A DNA stretch of 12,936 nucleotides from Tannerella sp. GTDB lineage: Bacteria; Bacteroidota; Bacteroidia; Bacteroidales; Tannerellaceae. Below are positions 1 to 5,964 of this stretch, piece after piece. A program made the position numbers and the translations under genes. Below the pieces are notes generated by a model, which was not told where the DNA came from, searched no databases, and worked only from the letters and a program-made list of their open reading frames with translations. Every line of letters begins with the position of its first letter. Position 1 is the first letter of the stretch. The stretch lies in assembly GCA_031289445.1 (NCBI GenBank), contig JAITPL010000179.1, positions 1 through 12,936 on the forward strand, in the 5' to 3' direction.

Positions 1-20
1 ATTATCAATTGACCAGTCCG

Positions 21-974
21 TTACCTTACAACCGAAACCGGTCTGTCGTTCTCGAAGAAGCCGATGACGTTGTTGCCGACCGCTTTGGCCATCGCGATGC
101 GCGAAAAAGCCGTCTGCGTACCGAGATGAGGCGTGAGGACGACGTTATCCATAGTCAGCAGTTCGTCCGACGGATAGTCGCCGAACTCAAACATATCCAG
201 TCCCGCGCCATGAATCACACCTTCTTTTAATGCCTCAATCAGCGCTTTCTCGTCGATAAGCTGACCCCGTGAAGTATTTATCAGTATAGCCGTCGGCTTC
301 ATGCGGCGCAGTTGTTCGACGCCGATAATATGCCGGGTCTCAGGCGTCAGAGGCGCGTTAAGCGAGACAAAGTCGGACTGTGCGAGCAGTTCGTCCGGCG
401 ACACGTATGTAGCGCCGAGTTTTGTCTCTTCGTTAAGGTCAAGTTGTCGGCGATTGTGATAGATAACATCCATACCGCAGGCTCGTGCGCGTTTGCAGAG
501 CGCTTTGCCGATGCGTCCCATGCCGATGATGCCGAGCGTGGCGCCGGTAACAGGCAGACCGAAGTTTTCGTGCACGCCGACACGTGCTTCATGAGAACGC
601 AGTTTGCGGTCACACTCCGCTACACGCCGGGCGGTATCGAGCAGCAAGGCGAGAGCCAGATTAGCCGTAGGGTCGGTAGTAGGTGCGGGCGTATTGGCAA
701 CGGTCAGACCTTTCGACGCAGCGTAGCCCAGGTCTATATTGTCGTATCCGACGGCATAGTTGGCTATTATGCGAAGTTTGGTTCCGCGTTCGAGCAATTC
801 CCTGTTGACCGGGAAGTTGAACATCGGGCACAGAGCATCATAATCCTCAATCACAGCCATGACCTCCTCGTAGGTAAAATCCTTACCGTCGTCGGGAAAA
901 GTAACGTCGTAGAGGCTTTCAAGTTCGGCAAACCCCTCTCGAAACATGTTGTAAGTTACAAGTATCTTATTCAT
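21..974 (-). CDS. D-isomer-specific 2-hydroxyacid dehydrogenase (NAD-dependent)
   Basis: This 317-residue cytoplasmic enzyme should interconvert a D-2-hydroxyacid and its 2-keto acid using NAD(P)H. The length is normal for the family. The Rossmann dinucleotide loop is GMGRIG at residues 151-156, preceded by GATLGII. The three catalytic residues expected for the family are visible: Arg236 in NTSRG, Glu263 in DMFE, and His283 in TPHLG. The order is split catalytic domain, cofactor domain (about 100-285), then the closing helix. The overall pattern resembles glyoxylate/hydroxypyruvate reductases and D-glycerate dehydrogenases, but the substrate cannot be read from sequence. The ATG at 972-974 has no Shine-Dalgarno sequence; a Bacteroidetes-type promoter lies about 35-70 bases upstream. 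The gene is divergent from the envelope cluster and appears to be transcribed alone within this window. Confidence 0.93.
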   Translation of the reverse strand: MNKILVTYNMFREGFAELESLYDVTFPDDGKDFTYEEVMAVIEDYDALCPMFNFPVNRELLERGTKLRIIANYAVGYDNIDLGYAASKGLTVANTPAPTTDPTANLALALLLDTARRVAECDRKLRSHEARVGVHENFGLPVTGATLGIIGMGRIGKALCKRARACGMDVIYHNRRQLDLNEETKLGATYVSPDELLAQSDFVSLNAPLTPETRHIIGVEQLRRMKPTAILINTSRGQLIDEKALIEALKEGVIHGAGLDMFEFGDYPSDELLTMDNVVLTPHLGTQTAFSRIAMAKAVGNNVIGFFENDRPVSVVR

Positions 975-982
975 AATAAAGG

Positions 983-1010
983 TAGAAGTTAGAAATTAGA
1001 AGTTAGAAAT
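983..1010. repeat. Exact 14-bp tandem duplication in the divergent intergenic region
   Basis: TAGAAGTTAGAAAT occurs at 983-996 and again, unchanged and immediately adjacent, at 997-1010. A third copy with three mismatches (CAGAAGCTATAAAT) lies at 1052-1065 on the far side of the 1020-1040 palindrome. The exact copies would fall within or next to the predicted leader of the minus-strand dehydrogenase gene. No function is evident. Confidence 0.85.
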
Positions 1011-1043
1011 CAAAAGTAGGGGCGATCCTTGCGGTCGCCCAAA
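1011..1043 (-). promoter_or_regulatory. Predicted Bacteroidetes-type promoter for the 2-hydroxyacid dehydrogenase
   Basis: Read on the minus strand, 1018-1011 is TACTTTTG, matching the TAnnTTTG -7 box, and 1043-1040 is TTTG, matching the -33 box. The spacer is 21 bases. Transcription would start near 1004, leaving a leader of about 30 bases. The spacer is almost wholly occupied by an 8-bp-stem palindrome (1020-1040). A second TACTTTTG at 1087-1080 lacks a suitably placed -33 box. This is a motif match only. Confidence 0.5.
1017..1040. repeat. GC-rich palindrome of the TAGGGGCGA type, copy 1
   Basis: GGGCGATC (1020-1027) pairs with GGTCGCCC (1033-1040) around a five-base loop, CTTGC. The stem is 8 bp with one G-T pair. 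The element begins TAGGGGCGA (1017-1025), the same nine bases that start a related element at 6940. It is conspicuously GC-rich inside an AT-rich gap. No T-run follows on either strand, so it is not an ordinary terminator. It resembles dispersed intergenic palindromes, but its copy number in the genome cannot be seen from here. Confidence 0.7.
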
Positions 1044-1095
1044 CCGGAAATCAGAAGCTATAAATCAAAAATCGTGATGCAAAAGTAGCAAATAA

Positions 1096-1127
1096 TTTGT
1101 CGTTTTCCATTAAATTTGTTATTTTTG
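1096..1127 (+). promoter_or_regulatory. Predicted promoter of the envelope gene cluster
   Basis: TTTG at 1096-1099 (-33 box) is followed after 20 bases by TATTTTTG at 1120-1127, a full match to the Bacteroidetes TAnnTTTG -7 box. Transcription would begin near 1134. This excludes the upstream TTG at 1097 as a start codon and favours the ATG at 1154 for the first gene. It may drive all five genes to 6942, because I find no equally good promoter before the later ones. Confidence 0.6.
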
Positions 1128-1153
1128 CATCTTGTAAACGCATGAAAATATTT

Positions 1154-2356
1154 ATGAAGATCAATTATTGTGCTTTGTTTTTAGCTCTTTCGATATGCGT
1201 TACGGCCTGTCGGAATGAGACCGCGAAAGATACTGCTCTCGTCATGAAACAGACGGTTGACAGTATCCGTCGGCAGTATTCGCCCGACAGTCGCGACGAA
1301 GTATTTGAGGTCAGAATCCTGAACGTTGACGGCAAACCGGTAGCGACCGGCTTTACCACACTTCCGGAGGCTAAGGCGGCGCTGATGGGTTGCCTTTGCG
1401 TCGAGGACCCGGATGTTGGCGACAGCATCACTCTCCTGCCCGCACAAGCGCTTGGCGATATGACTTACGGCGTAGTAAACATATCGGTTGCCGACTTGCG
1501 CGTATCGGCCGACTATGCGGCTGAGATGGCTACTCAGCAGTTGTTGGGAGCGCCTGTGCAATTACAGCAGGAAGCCGGTTGGCTGCGTGTCAGAACAGCC
1601 GAGGGCTACCTCGCGTGGATGGAACGGAGCGCCGTTGTACGCATGACCAAAGAAGCCTTCAATCAGTGGACTGCAGCGCCAAAAGTTATATTCACATCCG
1701 AGTACGGTTTCGCCTTCGAGGCTGCCGACGATAACAGCCAGCACATATCGGACCTTGTCTTCGGCAACATGCTCAAACTGGAAGGCGAGAGCGGGGGATG
1801 GTATCGGGCTACCTATCCCGACGGACGCAACGCCTTCGTGAAGAAGAGCCAAAGCGCCTTATTTGACGAATGGCTCAAGTCAATCCAACTGACCGGTGAT
1901 AATATCATCGGCAAGGCTCGGACACTCAACGGGATACCTTATACTTGGGGAGGCACATCGACAAAGGCGATGGATTGCAGCGGATTTGTCAAGACGGTGA
2001 TGTTGATGCACGGATTGATTCTGCGTCGCGACGCCTCACAGCAAGCCAAGACAGGCATTCCTATTGATATCAGTCAGGGCTACGACTCGTTGCAGGCGGG
2101 CGACCTGCTTTTCTTCGGCAAAGCGGCTCAGGAAGGCCGTTCGGAACGTGTGCGCCACGTGGCCATATATATGGGCGACCAGCGGTTTATACACGCGGCA
2201 GGATATGTGCACATCAGCAGTTTGAATCCCGAAGCGCCCGATTATGACGCGCACAACACGAGCGAACTGATTCGCGCCACCCGTATTATCGGGGCAGTCA
2301 ATACCTTGGGGATATGGGAGTTATGGAACAATCCTTTATATAAAGAACAAAAATAG
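1154..2356 (+). CDS. NlpC/P60 (C40) cell-wall peptidase lipoprotein with SH3b domains
   Basis: This probably cleaves the gamma-D-Glu to diamino acid bond of peptidoglycan stem peptides, as YkfC-type enzymes do. The 400-residue product starts with a lipoprotein signal whose lipobox VTAC places the lipidated cysteine at residue 19. Two SH3b-like segments follow at about 105-163 and 180-232, then the NlpC/P60 domain from about 252 to the end. The catalytic residues visible are Cys275 (MDCSGF), His335 (RHVAIY) and His347 (FIHAAG). The ATG at 1154 is preferred; the in-frame ATG at 1142 would leave a leader of only a few bases, and the TTG at 1097 lies inside the promoter. Two bases separate it from the epimerase gene, which would act on the dipeptide released. 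Confidence is high for the family and moderate for the exact bond. Confidence 0.92.
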   Translation: MKINYCALFLALSICVTACRNETAKDTALVMKQTVDSIRRQYSPDSRDEVFEVRILNVDGKPVATGFTTLPEAKAALMGCLCVEDPDVGDSITLLPAQALGDMTYGVVNISVADLRVSADYAAEMATQQLLGAPVQLQQEAGWLRVRTAEGYLAWMERSAVVRMTKEAFNQWTAAPKVIFTSEYGFAFEAADDNSQHISDLVFGNMLKLEGESGGWYRATYPDGRNAFVKKSQSALFDEWLKSIQLTGDNIIGKARTLNGIPYTWGGTSTKAMDCSGFVKTVMLMHGLILRRDASQQAKTGIPIDISQGYDSLQAGDLLFFGKAAQEGRSERVRHVAIYMGDQRFIHAAGYVHISSLNPEAPDYDAHNTSELIRATRIIGAVNTLGIWELWNNPLYKEQK

Positions 2357-2358
2357 AT

Positions 2359-3525
2359 ATGATTATGAATTATTCGAGAAGAAAATTTATTGGTAAGACA
2401 GCGCTGGCAACCTTGGCGGGAGTGTCGATGGCGGCTCCGGCATACATTCATGCACAGCCGGCGCAATCCGTCCCGCCCGCTCGTAAACAGGCGGCTGGCA
2501 AGGGCAAACTGAAACTGTCGTATCGTCCATACGATCTGCAGTTGCGCCACGTGTTCACTATAGCCAACTCGTCGCGCACTACCACTCCTGTTGTGCTGAC
2601 GGAGATAGAGTATGACGGCGTCACAGGCTACGGCGAAGCGTCATTGCCGCCTTACCTCGGCGAATCGCAAGGCTCGGTCATGGATTTCTTGAAGAAAGTT
2701 GACCTTACGCCTTTTACCGAGCCTTTCCAGATGGACGAGATATTGACCTACATAGACAGGATAGCCGACAACAACACTGCCGCCAAAGCTTCCATAGATA
2801 TTGCCTTGCACGACCTTGTAGGCAAGATTATCGGTCAGCCCTGGCACAAAATCTGGGGCTTGGACAAGAGCAAAGCGCCCTCCACTACTTTCACAATCGG
2901 TATTGATACCCGCGAAGTAGTCATCGAAAAGACCAAAGAGGCTGCCCATCTGTATAATATTCTGAAAGTCAAGCTGGGACGCGATAACGACAAGGAGATA
3001 ATCGAGGCTATCCGTACCGTTACCGACAAACCTATCGCTATCGACGCCAATCAGGGATGGACCGACCGCAATCAGGCGCTTGATATGATATACTGGCTGA
3101 AAGAGCGTGGCATTGTGATGATAGAGCAACCCATGTCGAAGTATCGCCCTGACGACAATGCCTGGATTACTGAGCGTAGCCCCTTGCCGGTTTTTGCCGA
3201 CGAATCTTTTCAGCGCCTGACCGATGTATTGAAACTGCGCGGAATATATACCGGCGTGAATATCAAGTTGATGAAGTGTACCGGTATGCGCGAGGCATGG
3301 AAGATTCTTACCGTAGCCCGCGCTACTAACATGAAGGTGATGATAGGTTGCATGACCGAGACCTCCTGCGCCATATCGGCAGCTTCCCAACTGTCGCCAG
3401 CAGTCGATTTTGCAGACCTCGACGGTAACTTGCTTATCAGTAATGATATATTTAGCGGCACAAAAGTCATCGACGGCAAACTGACGCTCAATGACCTGCC
3501 GGGAATAGGAATAAAAAGCAATTGA
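2359..3525 (+). CDS. Tat-signal dipeptide epimerase (L-Ala-D/L-Glu type, enolase superfamily)
   Basis: This should epimerise the second residue of dipeptides such as L-Ala-D-Glu, allowing murein dipeptides to be used as ordinary L,L-dipeptides. The residues of the muconate-lactonizing/dipeptide-epimerase branch are present: Lys203 and Lys205 (KVKLG), metal ligands Asp229 (IDANQGW), Glu256 (MIEQP) and Asp281 (FADES), and Lys303 (IKLMK) as the opposite acid/base. Asp353 and Asp355 in DLDG match the motif that holds the substrate amino group. The N-terminus carries a twin-arginine signal, SRRKFIGK at residues 6-13, then a hydrophobic stretch and a likely cleavage site after IHA (residue 32), so the folded enzyme is probably exported. 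The 388-residue length is normal once the signal is removed. A second ATG at 2365 keeps the Tat motif. Real dipeptide preference could differ from L-Ala-D-Glu. Confidence 0.92.
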   Translation: MIMNYSRRKFIGKTALATLAGVSMAAPAYIHAQPAQSVPPARKQAAGKGKLKLSYRPYDLQLRHVFTIANSSRTTTPVVLTEIEYDGVTGYGEASLPPYLGESQGSVMDFLKKVDLTPFTEPFQMDEILTYIDRIADNNTAAKASIDIALHDLVGKIIGQPWHKIWGLDKSKAPSTTFTIGIDTREVVIEKTKEAAHLYNILKVKLGRDNDKEIIEAIRTVTDKPIAIDANQGWTDRNQALDMIYWLKERGIVMIEQPMSKYRPDDNAWITERSPLPVFADESFQRLTDVLKLRGIYTGVNIKLMKCTGMREAWKILTVARATNMKVMIGCMTETSCAISAASQLSPAVDFADLDGNLLISNDIFSGTKVIDGKLTLNDLPGIGIKSN

Positions 3526-3551
3526 CAATTGATAATTGATAATTGACAATT
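3520..3551. repeat. Tandem 7-bp repeat (GAYAATT x4) overlapping the epimerase stop codon
   Basis: Four consecutive 7-base units, GACAATT, GATAATT, GATAATT and GACAATT, run from 3524 to 3551, and AATT precedes them from 3520. The first unit includes the last two bases of the epimerase TGA stop (3523-3525), so slippage changing the copy number would hardly alter the protein. CAATT-GAT-AATTG can fold into only a weak hairpin, so I do not call a terminator. Confidence 0.85.
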
Positions 3552-3553
3552 TT

Positions 3554-3653
3554 GAGACATTCAAGAGACAATTTTTGATTCATTCAAGAGGCAGTTTTAC
3601 TTCAATAAAGAGACAATAAAGAGACAATTTTACTTCAATTTAAATTCAATAAA
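3554..3653. repeat. About 11-bp periodic array with five GAGRCA cores before the transglutaminase gene
   Basis: The core GAGACA (once GAGGCA) starts at 3554, 3565, 3588, 3610 and 3621, with spacings of 11, 23, 22 and 11 bases. The segments between cores resolve into units of about 11 bases, such as GAGACATTCAA, GAGACAATAAA, ACTTCAATAAA and AATTCAATAAA. The pattern fills the 100 bases up to the base before the ATG at 3654. No TAnnTTTG promoter match occurs in it. It could be a multi-site operator, a leader RNA element or a slippage-grown repeat; the sequence does not decide. Confidence 0.75.
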
Positions 3654-5123
3654 ATGTTGAAATACAACTTATTTACTTTGTGTGTTGCAGTCATGTTAGT
3701 GGCTACAGGATGTCGGCAGAACGCGAGTTCAGTTGCTGACGCGCCGATTAGTCCGGCTCAGATTGACGAAGCCGAGACAGCAGGCAATTTTACCGAGGCT
3801 AAGCAGCTCATCGACTATTATATAGCTCGAAATGAACTGTCGGCCGATTCTATTTATCTGCTCAACCGGCGCAAGGAGAAGATGCGCCGTATAGCGATAG
3901 ATTTCAACAAGAGCAAGGATGATGTGCTGACTTATATCCGCAAGTACTATCCTGATGTTAACGACGACAGTCTGAATCGTTGGGAGGCGTCGAAAGCTCT
4001 TGAATACAAGATAATAGACGGGCAGAAATGGTATTTCGAACGCGCTGCGCCCAATCTTTTTCGCCTCGACGCTGCCGCTATTGCACGTAAAGCCGAGGTG
4101 CAGGGTGATGTTTCGGGTGATAGCGGCAGTACGCTGAAAAAGCATTTGCCTGAGGTCGTTAGCTATCTGACAAGCACGAACAAGAGCCGAACGACGCAAA
4201 AAGGTTTCCGCATCAAGTTCAAACTGACGCTTGCAGCCGACGCCGTTCCCGATGGCGAAACAGTGCGTTGCTGGTTGCCTTTCCCGCGCAATGACCATAG
4301 CCGACAGACGGATGTTCGCCTGCTCTCGGTCAACGATTCCAACTACATCATCTCGCCGTCGCAATATGCCCATAGCAGCCTGTACGTCGAGAAAGTAGCC
4401 CATAATGGGCAGCCGACCGTTTGGGAGTACGAGTTTTCCTTTCGCACTTCCGCCGAATGGCATAACTTAAAAAACAAACCCTTGCTATCTTATAATCTTA
4501 GTAGCGACGCATATAGTCAATTTACGGCCGAGCGTCCTCCGCATATCCTCTTCTCCGATTCAATCAAGGCTATCTCGAAGCGTATTGTCGGCGACGAAAC
4601 CAATAACTATCAGAAAGCAAGGAAGATATTCGAGTGGGCTGATGTGGCTTTCCCCTGGGCTGGCGCTCGCGAGTACAGCACTATCGACAACATACCCGCT
4701 TATGTGATAGAGAACGGACATGGCGACTGCGGTCAGGTTACGCTTGTCTTTATGACCCTTGCCCGCTATAACGGCATCCCTACCCGCTGGCAGAGCGGCT
4801 TTATGCTGCATCCCGGCTCTGTCAATCTTCATGACTGGTGTGAATACTATATCGAAGGCATTGGTTGGATACCCCTCGACCAGTCGTTTGGCGTCAATAC
4901 TTTTGCCGACGCCGACACGGACACGGATGTGCGTCTGTTTTATTCAAACGGCATTGATGCTTACCGCTTGATAGTCAACAATAATCATGCTTCCGATTTC
5001 TTTCCCGCAAAACTGTATCCTCGCAGCGACAATGTAGATTTTCAGCGGGGCGAGCTTGAATGGCGCGGAGGCAACCTCTACTATGACGTTTGGGACTGGG
5101 ATATAGACGTTTCTTACGAATAA
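3654..5123 (+). CDS. Transglutaminase-like (papain-fold) lipoprotein
   Basis: This 489-residue envelope protein has a lipoprotein signal ending in ATGC, so Cys20 would be lipidated after export. Residues of about 30-140 look helical and charged and match no domain I recognise. A beta-rich region of about 175-270 contains RCWLPFPRND, of the type that precedes transglutaminase cores. The core carries the expected triad: Cys359 in GDCGQ, His393 in LHDWCEYY, and Asp409 in PLDQSFG. Bacterial members of this superfamily are more often peptidases or amidases than protein cross-linkers, so hydrolysis of a wall peptide or secreted protein is plausible but inferred. It follows the peptidase and epimerase genes after a 128-base repeat-filled gap, and the next gene follows within 16 bases. 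The ATG has no Shine-Dalgarno sequence. Confidence 0.87.
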   Translation: MLKYNLFTLCVAVMLVATGCRQNASSVADAPISPAQIDEAETAGNFTEAKQLIDYYIARNELSADSIYLLNRRKEKMRRIAIDFNKSKDDVLTYIRKYYPDVNDDSLNRWEASKALEYKIIDGQKWYFERAAPNLFRLDAAAIARKAEVQGDVSGDSGSTLKKHLPEVVSYLTSTNKSRTTQKGFRIKFKLTLAADAVPDGETVRCWLPFPRNDHSRQTDVRLLSVNDSNYIISPSQYAHSSLYVEKVAHNGQPTVWEYEFSFRTSAEWHNLKNKPLLSYNLSSDAYSQFTAERPPHILFSDSIKAISKRIVGDETNNYQKARKIFEWADVAFPWAGAREYSTIDNIPAYVIENGHGDCGQVTLVFMTLARYNGIPTRWQSGFMLHPGSVNLHDWCEYYIEGIGWIPLDQSFGVNTFADADTDTDVRLFYSNGIDAYRLIVNNNHASDFFPAKLYPRSDNVDFQRGELEWRGGNLYYDVWDWDIDVSYE

Positions 5124-5139
5124 CATGTGAGTGTATTTT

Positions 5140-5961
5140 ATGGAAACGAAACTGATAAATGTTCGCGAACTGTTGCGCTCGAAATTAAAGGGCAAAGCCG
5201 ACAGAATACCCTCATTTGCAGTCAATTACCTCACGCGGTTGATTCATCAGGATGAAATAAACGATATTCTTACCCGATATAGCGAGTTGCAGGGGGTCGA
5301 TTTCATGCAGGCCCTGGTTGAAGATTATTTCCGTGTCAAGCTAATTGTCGAAAACGACTTGCCCGCTGCCGACGGTCGAAGATATATTTTTGTATCCAAC
5401 CACCCTCTCGGCGGCTTCGACGGCATTTGCCTGTCCTATCTGCTCGGCCGTCATTTCGGGGGACAGGTCAAATGTTTCGTAAACGACCTTTTGCTGCATA
5501 TCCCAAACCTGCGTTCCATCTTTCTTCCGGTCAACAAGCACGGCTTGCAAAGTCGCGAAACGGCTATGATTACCGAAGAGGCTTACAGCTCGGATAATCA
5601 GATACTTACCTTTCCTGCCGGACTGTGTTCGCGTCGGCAGGGCGGCCTGATACGCGACCTTGAATGGAAGAAGTCTTTTGTGCAAAAGGCTGTAAAGCAT
5701 CAAAGAGACGTTGTACCCATCTATTTTGGGGGTAGTAATTCGTCTTTTTTTTACGGTCTGGCTAACTTTCGCAAGCTCGTTAGGATGAAAATTAATTTAG
5801 AAATGTTACTTTTGCCCCACGAATTGTTCAAATTAAAGGATAAAACATTTGAAATAATCATCGGTAAGCCTGTTTCGTACGAGCTTTTCGCTTCGGGCGG
5901 ACAACACGTCGAATGGGCTTCAAAGATGAGAACGACTGTTTATGAACTTGGTAAGAAATAG
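5140..5961 (+). CDS. glsA: GlsA-like O-acyltransferase (PlsC/LPLAT superfamily, hemolysin-like)
   Basis: This 273-residue product belongs to the lysophospholipid acyltransferase superfamily. The catalytic block is NHPLGGFD with His88 and Asp94, a five-residue spacing instead of the classic HX4D; this HPLGG(L/F)D form is, as I recall, typical of the hemolysin-like OlsF/GlsA branch. A second block, FPAGLCSRR, and VPIYFGG with the C-terminal IIGKPV also fit. In Bacteroides, GlsA adds the second, ester-linked acyl chain to an N-acyl-glycine made by GlsB, and the following gene is GlsB-like, which supports the assignment. The ATG at 5140 is preferred over the GTG at 5131, which directly follows an in-frame stop. 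It sits 16 bases after the transglutaminase gene and 3 bases before its partner. Another acyl acceptor, such as acyl-ornithine or acyl-serine-glycine, is possible. Confidence 0.8.
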   Translation: METKLINVRELLRSKLKGKADRIPSFAVNYLTRLIHQDEINDILTRYSELQGVDFMQALVEDYFRVKLIVENDLPAADGRRYIFVSNHPLGGFDGICLSYLLGRHFGGQVKCFVNDLLLHIPNLRSIFLPVNKHGLQSRETAMITEEAYSSDNQILTFPAGLCSRRQGGLIRDLEWKKSFVQKAVKHQRDVVPIYFGGSNSSFFYGLANFRKLVRMKINLEMLLLPHELFKLKDKTFEIIIGKPVSYELFASGGQHVEWASKMRTTVYELGKK

Positions 5962-5964
5962 ACT

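Noticed and set aside
312-992. A 226-codon plus-strand open frame opposite the 2-hydroxyacid dehydrogenase
   Set aside because: It is a shadow of a well-supported gene; the translation has no domain, signal or operon context.
1017-1040. The palindrome as a CRISPR-like or attachment-site repeat
   Set aside because: There is one local copy with no regular spacers, and no integrase, cas or transposase gene is in the window.
1097-1153. Upstream starts for the NlpC/P60 gene (TTG at 1097, ATG at 1142)
   Set aside because: The TTG lies inside the predicted promoter and would bury the lipoprotein signal. The ATG at 1142 leaves a leader of about 8 bases, so the ATG at 1154 is preferred, though 1142 is not fully excluded.
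2641-3564. A 307-codon minus-strand open frame opposite the epimerase gene
   Set aside because: It lies almost wholly antisense to a gene with complete catalytic motifs, starts in repeat sequence, and its translation shows no recognisable domain.
3549-3577. A promoter in the gap before the transglutaminase gene
   Set aside because: The nearest -7-like sequence, AATTTTTG at 3570-3577, mismatches the first T, and the only TTTG upstream is 15 bases away, too close for the usual spacing.
5131-5139. GTG start for the GlsA-like gene
   Set aside because: It directly follows an in-frame stop and adds only three residues; the ATG at 5140 is a more usual start.
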